From Paenibacillus sp. FSL R10-2734 (GTDB lineage Bacteria; Bacillota; Bacilli; Paenibacillales; Paenibacillaceae): a stretch of DNA of 64,000 nt. The notes below the pieces were generated by a model, which saw only the letters and a program-made list of their open reading frames with translations, did no database searches and was not told the origin of the DNA. The stretch is from NCBI RefSeq assembly GCF_037963865.1, contig NZ_CP150170.1:5580001-5644000 (forward strand). Direction: 5' to 3'. The stretch's first letter is position 1. Each line of letters starts with the position of its first letter. The translations under genes were made by a program, and so were the position numbers. This document shows positions 8,694 to 17,239 of the stretch, in pieces.

Positions 8694-8725
8694 AAGTAGC
8701 CGTCCCTATAAAAGGACGGCTACTT
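8694..8725. terminator. hairpin between phoU and polA
   Basis: AAGTAGCCGTCC and GGACGGCTACTT form a 12-bp perfect stem around an 8-base AU-rich loop. The tail is only weakly T-rich on either strand, so it could be a terminator for the phoU transcript or an attenuator before polA. Confidence 0.55.
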
Positions 8726-8774
8726 CGTTTACCTAAAAAAAATAAAAAAGATGTGAAGGTACGATAGTAATGGA

Positions 8775-8894
8775 GGAGAAGTTTGGAACTGTAGGAGCGT
8801 TAGCGACAGCCTTTGTCTCCGGATTTCAACCGTAAAAAACGGTATAAATCAAGAAATCTGGGGACAACAGCGGCCGAAAGTCCAAACATTCTCC
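8775..8894. repeat. 120-bp imperfect palindrome (structured intergenic element)
   Basis: The outer arms GGAGAAGTTTGGA and TCCAAACATTCTCC pair. Inside them GTCTCCGGATTTC faces GAAATCTGGGGAC, and ACCG faces CGGT across a short A-rich apex. The nested arms could fold into one long interrupted hairpin as RNA. It lies between the phoU stop and the hairpin at 8694-8725, where no gene is supported. It may be a copy of an intergenic repeat family, but only one copy is in this window. Confidence 0.5.
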
Positions 8895-8932
8895 AAAGTT
8901 ACGACAAGTACCAAATATCTTTTGAATCAAAG

Positions 8933-9592
8933 CTATTCATTCAAATCTGGTCGTTTACCGGTAACCAAGTAAACTACGCTCTCACCAATGTTAGTAGCAT
9001 GATCGCCAATCCGTTCGATATAACGGCCGACTAAAGTCAATAACATAGCTTGGGATATTGAATCCGGCTTTGATACCATAAAAGTATATAACTCATTGAT
9101 CATCGCACCATACAATTGATCGACCTGATCATCATCCTGTGCCATTTTATAAGCCAGATCTGTGTTCTCATCCAGGTAAGACTGGATTGCCTCATCGATC
9201 ATAATGTTCACGATTTCAGCCATACGAGGAATGTCTATAAGTGGCTTAATCAGCTGCTGGCCTTGCAGACGCATGGTCGCCTTAGCTACATCAAGTGCGA
9301 GATCACCCATACGCTCCAAATCGCTTGAAATTTTGAAGGCAACGATAATACGGCGCAAGTCTTTAGCCACGGGCTGCTGGGTAATAATTAAACGTGAGCC
9401 AATTTCCATGATTTTATCTTCCATGGCATTCAGATGTAAATCCGCTTCAACGACTTCCTGTGCACGCGTTGTATCTAGATTTTGCAGAGCATTAATTGCA
9501 CCTTCAAGAGCATTCTTAACATGCTCACCCATCTGCTGCAGCAGGCTGCGCAGCTCTTCCAAGTCTTTATCAAATTCTTTTCTGCGAATCAT
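8933..9592 (-). CDS. phoU: phosphate transport regulator PhoU
   Basis: PhoU links the Pst phosphate transporter to the Pho two-component system. The 219-residue product shows two PhoU repeats of three helices each, with the metal-site motifs SSDLERMGDLALDVAK (near residue 85) and GRYIERIGDHATNIGE (near residue 190). An in-frame extension to 9619 is possible, but AGGAGG lies 12 bases before the ATG at 9592 and MIRRKEFDKDLEELR fits the family start. It follows pstB by about 70 bases and should share its transcript. Confidence 0.95.
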   Translation of the reverse strand: MIRRKEFDKDLEELRSLLQQMGEHVKNALEGAINALQNLDTTRAQEVVEADLHLNAMEDKIMEIGSRLIITQQPVAKDLRRIIVAFKISSDLERMGDLALDVAKATMRLQGQQLIKPLIDIPRMAEIVNIMIDEAIQSYLDENTDLAYKMAQDDDQVDQLYGAMINELYTFMVSKPDSISQAMLLTLVGRYIERIGDHATNIGESVVYLVTGKRPDLNE

Positions 9593-9665
9593 AATAAGAA
9601 CGATCCTCCTCATTAACATATGGTCAGCTTGCCATTTCCAGGGACGAACACCCTTTCACTTCTGA

Positions 9666-10421
9666 TCAGCCGAAACGTCCGGAAATATAATCTTCAGTGC
9701 GGGAATCTTTAGGGTTCGAGAAAAGCACCTCTGTGTCCGCCGCCTCTACAATTACACCATTTAAGAAAAATACGGTTCGTCCTGATACACGTGCCGCTTG
9801 ATGCATGTTATGAGTAACCATAACAATGGTATAATCATTTCTTAGTTCTTGAACAAGTTCTTCTATCTTGAGCGTGGATACAGGGTCGAGTGCAGAGGTT
9901 GCCTCATCCATAAGCAGAATATCTGGCTGTACTGCTAACGCTCTAGCAATACATAGCCTTTGCTGCTGTCCACCGGACAAGCTAAGAGCAGATTTCTTCA
10001 GAAAATCTTTCACTTCCTCCCATAGGGCGGAGTGACGCAAGCTTTTTTCTACGAGCTCATCCAGCTCGCTTTTGGAACGAATGCCATGTAGACGGGGACC
10101 GTAAGCTACATTGTCGTAAATCGACTTTGGAAAAGGATTCGGCTGTTGAAACACCATACCGACCTGCTTGCGCAGGCTTTCCACCTCTACCTCATCACTA
10201 TAAATATTTTTGCCACCGATGTTTACAGTTCCTTCTATACGTGTGCCAGGAATCATATCATTCATACGATTCAATGTGCGAAGCAACGTAGATTTCCCGC
10301 AACCGGAAGGTCCAATAAAAGCGGTAACCTGTTTCTCCGGGATTTGCAGATTTACGTTCTTCAGTGCGTGAAACGACTCATAGTAGAGATCTAGATTCTC
10401 TATGTCAATGATGGATTTCAT
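9666..10421 (-). CDS. pstB: phosphate ABC transporter ATP-binding protein PstB
   Basis: PstB powers high-affinity phosphate import. The 251-residue product has Walker A GPSGCGKST, the Q-loop VFQQPNPFPKSIYDNVAYG typical of PstB, signature LSGGQQQR, Walker B ILLMDEATSALD and the switch His in VTHNMHQA. Length is usual for PstB. The partner genes pstS, pstC and pstA are not in the window; only phoU follows. Pho-box-like repeats lie upstream, so induction by PhoP under phosphate limitation is likely. Confidence 0.95.
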   Translation of the reverse strand: MKSIIDIENLDLYYESFHALKNVNLQIPEKQVTAFIGPSGCGKSTLLRTLNRMNDMIPGTRIEGTVNIGGKNIYSDEVEVESLRKQVGMVFQQPNPFPKSIYDNVAYGPRLHGIRSKSELDELVEKSLRHSALWEEVKDFLKKSALSLSGGQQQRLCIARALAVQPDILLMDEATSALDPVSTLKIEELVQELRNDYTIVMVTHNMHQAARVSGRTVFFLNGVIVEAADTEVLFSNPKDSRTEDYISGRFG

Positions 10422-10473
10422 TAGTGTTTACGTCTCCTTCTCATCATCTTCGATCTCCATGATAAGCTTTTAG

Positions 10474-10512
10474 TGTAAATACAGTTGGAGAGAAATGTTA
10501 ACGCAATGTAAA
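10474..10512 (-). promoter_or_regulatory. Pho box before pstB
   Basis: Read on the minus strand, TTTACA (10507-10512), TTAACA (10496-10501) and TTTACA (10474-10479) lie on an exact 11-bp phase; the third of four positions (10485-10490) does not match. PhoP of Bacilli binds TTAACA-like direct repeats with 5-bp spacers. TATCAT at 10460-10465 could be the -10 element. Confidence 0.6.
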
Positions 10513-10598
10513 ATCAGTGAGATGAATGGATCCACATCACAGTATTTCCCCAGAAACCAACTAGTACTCCAAGCCATACTTATTTATGAATTGAATAG

Positions 10599-10636
10599 AA
10601 AAAATAGAACTCCTGTCCCTAAATGACCGGAGCTCT
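10599..10636 (-). terminator. phoP terminator
   Basis: On the minus strand AGAGCTCC and GGAGTTCT pair and a run of T follows. The hairpin overlaps the last codons and stop of phoP. Confidence 0.6.
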
Positions 10637-11347
10637 CTTTTTATTAACAACCAGTTTATAGCCTACGCCTCGAATCGAATCAATATGGACCGATTCCGGA
10701 TCCAGCTCTAGCTTTTTACGGAGTGAACTGACATGGACATCCACCGTACGCTGTCCACCAATATAATCAAAGCCCCATACAGCATTCATTAGATCATCTC
10801 TTGTCAACACAACGCCTGGCTTACGAGCCAAATATAATAGCACTTCGAACTCTTTAGGCCGTAAGTTAATACTATGCCCACCCAGGGAGACCTCATATCT
10901 CTCAGGATAGATTTCTAGTTGTCCCAAAATGATCGTTGAAGCAGATATAGGTGTCTCTTGTGGTGCTTCCTCAGCAAGACCAGAAATTCGACGTAATACA
11001 GCGCTCACTCTTGCAAGCAGCTCGGATACCCCAAAAGGTTTGGTTATATAATCATCAGCACCTGATTTCAGTCCTCTAACTACATCTTCTTCCGCATTTT
11101 TGGCGGTCAACACAATAATAGGTGTGCGGATACCTTGTCCACGCAATTTATCAAGGATGTCAATGCCATTCATACCTGGCAACATCAGATCTAATACGAT
11201 CAGGTCAAAAGGTTCCCTCGTCGCACGATCATATCCTGCCGTTCCATGATCCTCTACTGTCACCTCGTAACCTTCCTGCGTTAAATTATAGGACAGCAGC
11301 CGGGCCAGTGTCGGTTCGTCTTCAATGACAAGCAATCGTTGAGCCAT
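10619..11347 (-). CDS. phoP: response regulator PhoP (OmpR family)
   Basis: PhoP is the DNA-binding response regulator of phosphate starvation. The 242-residue product has a receiver domain (EDEP acidic pair, phospho-acceptor Asp in LIVLDLMLPG, switch Lys in YITKPFG) and a C-terminal winged helix of OmpR type (RPKEFEVLLYLARKPG, VDVHVSSLRKKLE, IRGVGYKL). The ATG at 11347 has GGGGGA five bases upstream; a longer frame to 11404 lacks support. It stands downstream of phoR, the reverse of the phoPR order in Bacillus subtilis, with a Pho-box-like site in the gap. Confidence 0.92.
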   Translation of the reverse strand: MAQRLLVIEDEPTLARLLSYNLTQEGYEVTVEDHGTAGYDRATREPFDLIVLDLMLPGMNGIDILDKLRGQGIRTPIIVLTAKNAEEDVVRGLKSGADDYITKPFGVSELLARVSAVLRRISGLAEEAPQETPISASTIILGQLEIYPERYEVSLGGHSINLRPKEFEVLLYLARKPGVVLTRDDLMNAVWGFDYIGGQRTVDVHVSSLRKKLELDPESVHIDSIRGVGYKLVVNKKRAPVI

Positions 11348-11399
11348 AGGTTCCCCCGTCTTCCATATAGTTTGATTTTTACAAAACAACAACAAAACA

Positions 11400-11431
11400 A
11401 TCATATCACCAGATTGTTAACTTGGTGTAAA
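11400..11431 (-). promoter_or_regulatory. Pho box and -10 before phoP
   Basis: On the minus strand TTTACA (11426-11431) and TTAACA (11415-11420) are separated by exactly 5 bases, followed by TATGAT (11400-11405) as a possible -10. It lies in the gap between phoR and phoP and suggests that phoP has its own autoregulated promoter. Confidence 0.55.
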
Positions 11432-11456
11432 ATCGAAAAGGTGAATTCACAGAAAT

Positions 11457-13253
11457 CTAATCCGCCTTTTCTTCCTGCAAGAGCGGCAGTTCAATAGTAA
11501 ATGAGCTTCCAATCCCCAGATCACTTTCAACCGAAATCACTCCATGATGTAGATCCACCAAGTGCTTTACAATAGACAGTCCCAGCCCAGTTCCGCCAGA
11601 GCTTCTGGATCTTGCCTTATCCACCCGGTAAAAACGTTCGAAAATACGCGGTAGATCCTTTTTGGGAATCCCCATACCTGTATCGGTAACGGTAAATTGA
11701 ACATTTTCACAGCCATCTGGCTTCAGTAGATTCTTAACATAGACCTTTACGCTACCACCATCATGCGTGTAATTAATCGCATTGGAAAGCAAGTTCATAA
11801 AAATTTGACGCAGTTTATCCTCGTCGGCCTCAATGAACAGCTCCTCAGGAACTTCTACATTAAGACTAATATTCTTCTTCTCAGCCACTTTGCTGATTGT
11901 TCCAAGCACTGAATCAAAGAATTCAATAATATGAACAGGCGAACAATCGAGCTGCACACGTTTAGATTCGATTTTAGATAATTCCAGAATATCTCCAATC
12001 AATCGATTTAAGCGTTCGTTCTCATCATAAATAATTTGCAAAAAGGAACGGGCTGTCTTCTCATCCTTAACCCCACCACCTAGCAACGTCTCGGCAAAGC
12101 CTTTAACAGCAGCAACTGGTGTCTTCAATTCATGCGATACATTAGCAACGAATTCACTACGCATCCGCTCCAGGCGACGAATTTCTGTTACCTCCTGCAA
12201 AAGGAAGAGCATCCCTCTGTACGTCTCATCCTGGATCATCGGTACCGCGTCCATGCGCACAATTCGCTCTCTCGGATTGTAAATACTTCGTTCTTCATGA
12301 AGCGGTTCTTTACTCGATACCCCTTCTTCAAGCAGACGAGTTAGCTCATAATGACGCTTCAGTTCTTTGTACGAATGACCCGCCATTTCACTGTTGCTAA
12401 CATCCAGCATCCGCTCCGAAGCTCGGTTCAGCAGGGCAATTTCTTCGTCCGCATTGATCATTATTATACCGCCTGTCATGTTGTCCAGTACGCTTTGCAG
12501 CAGATCTTCATTATCACGAATCGTCTTGAGCTGAGCTTGAAGACTATCTGCCATAGCATTAATCGCTGTTGCCAGCTGACCAACTTCGTCTTTGCGCTTC
12601 AAGTGGACCCTTGCATCATAATCAAGATCCGTAATACGCCGGGCGACTCTCGTAATTTGTTCAAGCGGTGAAGTCATGCTGGATGCAACTTTGTAGCTGA
12701 CAATAGTTGCCGACAAGAACAAAACAACCAGACCTCCAGCCATAATCATCCAAGCACGGTTAAGTCCTTCCGTTACCGCATCCAGTCCCATAGAGACCCG
12801 AATGTAGCCGTCAAATCCTTGATCCGAGGTTACCTTCCCAGCGACATACAGCATCTCGTGATCCAAAGTTTCGCTGTAACGAATGGCTCGTCCAATTCCT
12901 TCTTTAGCAGCGACAATTTCCTCTTCACGATTAGCGTGATTGTCCATCTCCATAGGGTTTTTCTCTGAGTCCCCTAGAACTTCACCTGATTTACTAATAA
13001 AAGTAATCCGGGACTCCAAGAGCTTAGCGATATGCTCTGCCTGCTCCGTGTAATACGGAATCGCATTGGGAGCGTCCATATCTACAAATTGCAACGTGCC
13101 TGCGAGCAGATTTATTTCCCGGGACATGTTCTCTTCGAGCGCAGCTATGTGGGAGCTCTTAAACAGATGAGCCATCGTAAATCCAGTGCCAATCATGGAA
13201 ATACCGATTAAGGCCATAAGTATCATCGTAAGACGAGCGCGAAACGGTTTCAT
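11457..13253 (-). CDS. phoR: phosphate sensor histidine kinase PhoR
   Basis: This is a 598-residue membrane sensor kinase. In order it has a first membrane helix (about 8-30), an extracytoplasmic sensor domain (about 30-165), a second helix (about 166-188), HAMP (about 190-240), PAS (about 250-350), HisKA with the phospho-acceptor His in VANVSHELKTPVAAVKG, and HATPase_c with NAINYTHDGG, DTGMGI and GGTGLGLSIV. This is the layout of Bacillus PhoR. It lies directly upstream of phoP and near pstB-phoU, which supports PhoR rather than another PAS kinase. The Met at 13253 begins a good basic-hydrophobic signal-anchor. Confidence 0.9.
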   Translation of the reverse strand: MKPFRARLTMILMALIGISMIGTGFTMAHLFKSSHIAALEENMSREINLLAGTLQFVDMDAPNAIPYYTEQAEHIAKLLESRITFISKSGEVLGDSEKNPMEMDNHANREEEIVAAKEGIGRAIRYSETLDHEMLYVAGKVTSDQGFDGYIRVSMGLDAVTEGLNRAWMIMAGGLVVLFLSATIVSYKVASSMTSPLEQITRVARRITDLDYDARVHLKRKDEVGQLATAINAMADSLQAQLKTIRDNEDLLQSVLDNMTGGIIMINADEEIALLNRASERMLDVSNSEMAGHSYKELKRHYELTRLLEEGVSSKEPLHEERSIYNPRERIVRMDAVPMIQDETYRGMLFLLQEVTEIRRLERMRSEFVANVSHELKTPVAAVKGFAETLLGGGVKDEKTARSFLQIIYDENERLNRLIGDILELSKIESKRVQLDCSPVHIIEFFDSVLGTISKVAEKKNISLNVEVPEELFIEADEDKLRQIFMNLLSNAINYTHDGGSVKVYVKNLLKPDGCENVQFTVTDTGMGIPKKDLPRIFERFYRVDKARSRSSGGTGLGLSIVKHLVDLHHGVISVESDLGIGSSFTIELPLLQEEKAD

Positions 13254-13363
13254 CTAAAGTGTGCCTCTCCCTTTTTCATTGTATCTTTTATCCTAACTTC
13301 ATTTTCTCCAAAAAACCAGTGCTAGTATCTCGAGAAATAAGTCCTTACTATAATAGATTATAT

Positions 13364-13402
13364 AAAAATAACAGCCCAGGTTGATCATCTCTGGACTGTT
13401 AC
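13364..13402 (-). terminator. terminator of the VOC gene
   Basis: On the minus strand AACAGTCCAGAG and CCTGGGCTGTTA form a stem around ATGATCAA, followed by TTTTTA. It lies about 30 bases beyond the VOC gene stop. Confidence 0.75.
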
Positions 13403-13432
13403 TTTGTATTACTTTTGTAAAATCTCACGATT

Positions 13433-13819
13433 TCATGCTATGCAGGTTGCAAGAAACCACTGATTACCCTGAATATCTCTAATGCCCGCTCCTCTTTCTC
13501 CATAAGACTTATCCAGTGGTTCTTCAATGACAGATGCCCCGGCGTCCAAACACTTACGGAAGGTCTCATCCACATTTCTTACATATAGATGAATAGCGAG
13601 CTGTACTGGCGAATATTTCTCATTGGCTTCGGAAACCTCGATAATCGAATCCCCTATTCTGACCTCGGCATGTCTAATCTTTCCTTCATCATTCCGCAGC
13701 ATATCATTAATTCTTGCATCAAAGCAGTTCACAACAAAGTCAATCAATTGATCTGCACCCTCGACGATGAAATACGGGGTAACGTTAAGAAGACCATTTC
13801 TAATATAATGTGGTACCAT
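13433..13819 (-). CDS. VOC (glyoxalase/bleomycin-resistance fold) protein, PhnB-like
   Basis: The 128-residue product has the paired beta-alpha-beta-beta-beta units of the vicinal oxygen chelate fold: VTPYFIVEGADQLIDFVVNCF at the start, RHAEVRIGDSIIEVSE in the first half, and LYVRNVDETFRKCLDAGA then GIRDIQGNQWFLAT in the second. This matches PhnB/YdcJ-like proteins, whose substrates are mostly unknown. The ATG at 13819 follows AGGAGGT by 6 bases. It stands alone between phoR and fumarase and has its own terminator. Fold assignment is sound; function is not known. Confidence 0.85.
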   Translation of the reverse strand: MVPHYIRNGLLNVTPYFIVEGADQLIDFVVNCFDARINDMLRNDEGKIRHAEVRIGDSIIEVSEANEKYSPVQLAIHLYVRNVDETFRKCLDAGASVIEEPLDKSYGERGAGIRDIQGNQWFLATCIA

Positions 13820-13837
13820 TCGTGGACCTCCTTTAGA

Positions 13838-13870
13838 CAAGCATAAACGCCTTTGGTGTCCATATAATAG
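13838..13870. repeat. short dispersed element, copy 1
   Basis: The element reads ATAAACGCCTTTGGTGTCC flanked by ACAAGC and ATATAATAGG. Near-identical cores occur at about 33313-33345 and 34139-34172, and a weaker relative at about 1932-1960. The core can form a small GCC/GGC hairpin. All copies lie between genes. Confidence 0.45.
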
Positions 13871-14012
13871 GACTGGTAAGTGTTATGCGAGAAATATAAG
13901 GATAATTTATATCATGGAACATGTAAATTTTTATATTCAGATCAAACCGGAGAAAAAGCCATATCAGAGGAACTCCCCTCTTAATGACTTATTCACCGGA
14001 CAGTAACCCAAC

Positions 14013-15581
14013 TTATTTAAACACGGGCTCCTTGAACTGGGTTAGTTTTGCTGCGGAATCCTTCTCCACATCTGCGTGCAGACTGTTTCCATGGGCATCC
14101 ATAGTTACAATAGCAGCGAAACCATCCACATCCAGATGCCACATCGCCTCAGGAATGCCAAATTCCATGAAATCCACAGCATTGACCTTTTTGATGCATT
14201 CCGCATAATACTGCGCGGCTCCGCCGATCGCATTGAGGTATACACCGCCGTGCTCCTGCAGGGCTTTTAATGTTTTTGGACCCATTCCACCTTTTCCGAT
14301 GACAGCACGTATACCGAACTTTTTAATAATATCGCCTTGATAAGGCTCTTCACGGATACTAGTAGTCGGACCCGCTGCTTTAACATGCCAGCCTTCTTCG
14401 TCCTTCATCATTACAGGACCACAGTGATAGATAACCGCACCTTCTAAATCCACCGGAGCATCATGATCCATTAGATACTTATGCAGTGCGTCACGGCCCG
14501 TATGCATTTCACCGGATAAAATAACTACATCCCCAACGCGCAAGCTACGAATATCCTCTTCACTAATCGGCGTGCTCAGACGTACTTCACGAGATTCAGT
14601 AGCTGCATTGTTATCACCTGTACTTGCGACTTCTGGTTCGGATGCCTGAACCCTTCCATCATCTACCGAGATCCCTGTTCCACTCTCATATAGCCAATTC
14701 TCTATATTGCCCGTTGACGGATCAACCAGCACGCCTTGACGGCGGAACGCCCAACAGTTGTAGGCAACAGATACGAAAAAGCTAGCAGGCAGACGATTCA
14801 TAACACCAATTTTACAACCAAGCAGCGATACTTCTCCACCAAAGCCCATCGTTCCTATGCCCAGTTTATTGGCATTCTCCATGATGTAATCTTCCAGCTT
14901 GCTGAGGTCCTCTATTGGATTAACATCCTCCACTTTACGGAACAATTGCTTCTTAGCCAGCTCGTAGCCAGTCGTGCGGTCTCCGCCGATACCAACGCCA
15001 ATAAAACCAGCGCTACATCCTTGCCCTTGTGCCTGATAAACGGCATGTAAAATGCATTTTCGAATCCCGTCCAGATCACGGCCTGCTTTGCCCAATCCTT
15101 CTAATTCTGCTGGAAGGCTGTATTGAATATTCTTATTCTCGCAGCCTCCACCCTTCAGAATAAGTCTAACGTCTATTTTATCTTCTTCCCATTGTTCGAA
15201 ATGAATGACTGGTGTACCTGCCCCCAAGTTGTCTCCACTGTTCTCACCTGTCAGTGAATCTACGGAATTAGGACGAAGCTTGCCATTCTTGGTCGCCCGT
15301 ACGATGGCGTTATGAATATCTTTTTTCATCTCAATCTGATTGATTCCCACAGGTGTGTGAATAATAAAGGTTGGCATCCCCGTATCCTGACAGATCGGTG
15401 ACACTTGCGCTTCAGCCATTCCGATATTTTGTGCAATCGTTGTTAAAGCAAGACCTGACCGGGTAGCTCGGTCCTCTAGCGCGCGCCCCTTGGCAACCGC
15501 CCGGCGTACATCACCCGGCAAGTTCGTGGACGTTTCTACAATTAGATTATAAATGCTGTCTTCAAAATGCTGCATATTCAT
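14013..15581 (-). CDS. class I (iron-sulfur) fumarate hydratase
   Basis: This enzyme interconverts fumarate and L-malate in the citric acid cycle. The 522-residue product is the fused form, with an alpha part (about 1-290) and a beta part (about 330-522) joined. Likely cluster cysteines are in SPICQDTGM, KGGGCENKN and GQGCSAGF. The beta part contains GDVVILSGEMHTGRDA and VIGKGGMGPKTL. The fused, oxygen-sensitive class differs from the class II FumC of many Bacilli. An internal Met two codons in is an equally possible start. It is single-gene, divergent from the HD nucleotidase. Confidence 0.93.
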   Translation of the reverse strand: MNMQHFEDSIYNLIVETSTNLPGDVRRAVAKGRALEDRATRSGLALTTIAQNIGMAEAQVSPICQDTGMPTFIIHTPVGINQIEMKKDIHNAIVRATKNGKLRPNSVDSLTGENSGDNLGAGTPVIHFEQWEEDKIDVRLILKGGGCENKNIQYSLPAELEGLGKAGRDLDGIRKCILHAVYQAQGQGCSAGFIGVGIGGDRTTGYELAKKQLFRKVEDVNPIEDLSKLEDYIMENANKLGIGTMGFGGEVSLLGCKIGVMNRLPASFFVSVAYNCWAFRRQGVLVDPSTGNIENWLYESGTGISVDDGRVQASEPEVASTGDNNAATESREVRLSTPISEEDIRSLRVGDVVILSGEMHTGRDALHKYLMDHDAPVDLEGAVIYHCGPVMMKDEEGWHVKAAGPTTSIREEPYQGDIIKKFGIRAVIGKGGMGPKTLKALQEHGGVYLNAIGGAAQYYAECIKKVNAVDFMEFGIPEAMWHLDVDGFAAIVTMDAHGNSLHADVEKDSAAKLTQFKEPVFK

Positions 15582-15677
15582 TCAAGCTCCTCTCAGCAGA
15601 TCCAGGTTATCTAAAATCTGATACAATTAATATAATAATATCATACCTAGCACCGCATGAAAGGGGTTACTTTAAAA

Positions 15678-16283
15678 TTGAACTACCATTTTTCCGCCTA
15701 TTTATATCGGCTTCAATATATTCAGCGTTGGAGCCTTATGCGCAGCACCGCACCTGAGAACGTTGCTGAGCATTCTTTTCATGTTGCCCTGCTCACTCAT
15801 ATGCTCTGTTCTATTGGTAATGTTCATTACGGACGTTCATTAAACGCCGAACGAGCAGCAACCATGGCTCTGTTTCATGATGCCAGCGAAGTGTTCACAG
15901 GTGACATTGCCACGCCAGTGAAATACAATAACCCTCGCCTACTTACCAGCTTCCGCGAAATGGAAAGAGTTGCTGCGGAACGCTTAACCGGCATGATTCC
16001 CCCTGAGCTTCAGGTCATTTACACACAGCTCATGCAGCCAGAAGACAGCCCTCCCGATTCAGAGGACGTCCTGCTGCACAGCTACGTTAAGGCAGCCGAT
16101 CGACTGGATGCTTACTTAAAGTGTGTGTGGGAGGTTGCTGCGGGCAACCGTGAATTCGCAGCGGCGAAGGAGCAAACAGCAGCGAAGCTGCGCGGGCTCG
16201 GGCTACAGGAAGTAGATTACTTCCTGACTCATATGGCTCCAAGCTTTGAAATGTCTCTTGATGAGCTCTCAGCGGGAAACTAA
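15678..16283 (+). CDS. HD-domain 5'-nucleotidase, YfbR-like
   Basis: YfbR-type enzymes dephosphorylate deoxynucleoside 5'-monophosphates with a divalent metal. The 201-residue product has the HD metal ligands in order: His in NVAEHSFHVALL, HD in ALFHDASEVFTGDI and Asp in KAADRLDAYLKC. It begins LNYHFSAYLYRLQYIQRW like the family. AAAGGGG lies about 12 bases before the TTG at 15678, whereas the ATG at 15657 has no ribosome site, so TTG is preferred. It is transcribed alone and ends at a bidirectional terminator. Confidence 0.88.
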   Translation: MNYHFSAYLYRLQYIQRWSLMRSTAPENVAEHSFHVALLTHMLCSIGNVHYGRSLNAERAATMALFHDASEVFTGDIATPVKYNNPRLLTSFREMERVAAERLTGMIPPELQVIYTQLMQPEDSPPDSEDVLLHSYVKAADRLDAYLKCVWEVAAGNREFAAAKEQTAAKLRGLGLQEVDYFLTHMAPSFEMSLDELSAGN

Positions 16284-16299
16284 ATTCCAAGATAAATAC

Positions 16300-16341
16300 A
16301 AAAAGCTCTAATCCAGCTAATCCTGAATTAGAGCTCTTTTT
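16300..16341. terminator. bidirectional terminator
   Basis: AAAAAGCTCTAAT and ATTAGAGCTCTTTTT form an almost perfect stem with A and T runs on both sides, placed between the convergent HD nucleotidase and SDR genes. Confidence 0.85.
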
Positions 16342-16369
16342 GTATAAACAATTAGGTTTGAATGAGTTA

Positions 16370-17239
16370 CTATCCGTTTACAACCTCGCCACCATTTACA
16401 TGGATAACCTGTCCGGTCACATAACTCGAGTCGTCAGAGGCTAGATACACATAAGCTGGGGCCAGTTCCTCCGGTTGTCCCGGTCGCTTCATGGGCTGTG
16501 TGCCGCCGAACTCGCTAACCTGCTTCGCATCAAAAGTAGATGGAATAAGCGGTGTCCAGATTGGACCCGGTGCAACACCATTTACCCGGATGCCTTTCTC
16601 CGCCAGATTCGTAGATAAGGAACGCGTAAAGCTCAGAATGGCTCCTTTAGTTGACGAATAGTCCAGCAATTGTGGACTACCACGATAAGCAGTGATCGAA
16701 GTTGTATTAATGATAGCAGATCCTGCTTTAAGATGAGGCATGGCCGCTTTGGTCAAATAGAACATCGCAAAAATGTTCGTACGGAATGTTCGCTCTAACT
16801 GCTCGGACGTAATATCTTCAATCTTAGCTTGCGGATGCTGCTCCGCCGCATTATTGATGAGGATATCCAGTTTGCCAAGTCCCTCAACTGTCTGTTTTAT
16901 GAGATCCTTACAGAAAGATTCCTCGCCAATATCTCCGGGAATTAGAATACATTTTCGGCCTTCCTGCTCTACCTGACGTTTCGTTTCCTCTGCATCAGAA
17001 TGCTCATTCAGATATGATATGACGACATCTGCACCCTCTTTAGCAAAAAGAACAGCAACTGCCCGTCCGATACCGCTGTCTCCTCCGGTAATAAGCGCCG
17101 CCTTGTCCTGCAGTTTACCTGCTGCCTTATAATTAGCCGGCTCAAATTTCGGCAATGGCTTCATTTCACTTTCAATTCCCGGCTGATGATGCTGCTCTTG
17201 CGGGGGTAAGGTTTTCGTAGTTTTCTGGTTGTTTGACAT
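16370..17239 (-). CDS. short-chain dehydrogenase/reductase, YhdF/GSP39-like
   Basis: The 289-residue product is an NAD(P)-dependent SDR with a 40-residue hydrophilic head (LPPQEQHHQPGIESEM, a hallmark of the GSP39/YhdF group). It has the nucleotide loop TGGDSGIGRA, NNAAEQHP, the catalytic Ser in NTTSITAY and the Tyr-x-x-x-Lys in LDYSSTKGA, then GIRVNGVAPGPIWTPLIP. Related proteins are general-stress proteins of Bacillus; the substrate is unknown. The gene stands alone, convergent with the HD nucleotidase. Confidence 0.92.
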   Translation of the reverse strand: MSNNQKTTKTLPPQEQHHQPGIESEMKPLPKFEPANYKAAGKLQDKAALITGGDSGIGRAVAVLFAKEGADVVISYLNEHSDAEETKRQVEQEGRKCILIPGDIGEESFCKDLIKQTVEGLGKLDILINNAAEQHPQAKIEDITSEQLERTFRTNIFAMFYLTKAAMPHLKAGSAIINTTSITAYRGSPQLLDYSSTKGAILSFTRSLSTNLAEKGIRVNGVAPGPIWTPLIPSTFDAKQVSEFGGTQPMKRPGQPEELAPAYVYLASDDSSYVTGQVIHVNGGEVVNG

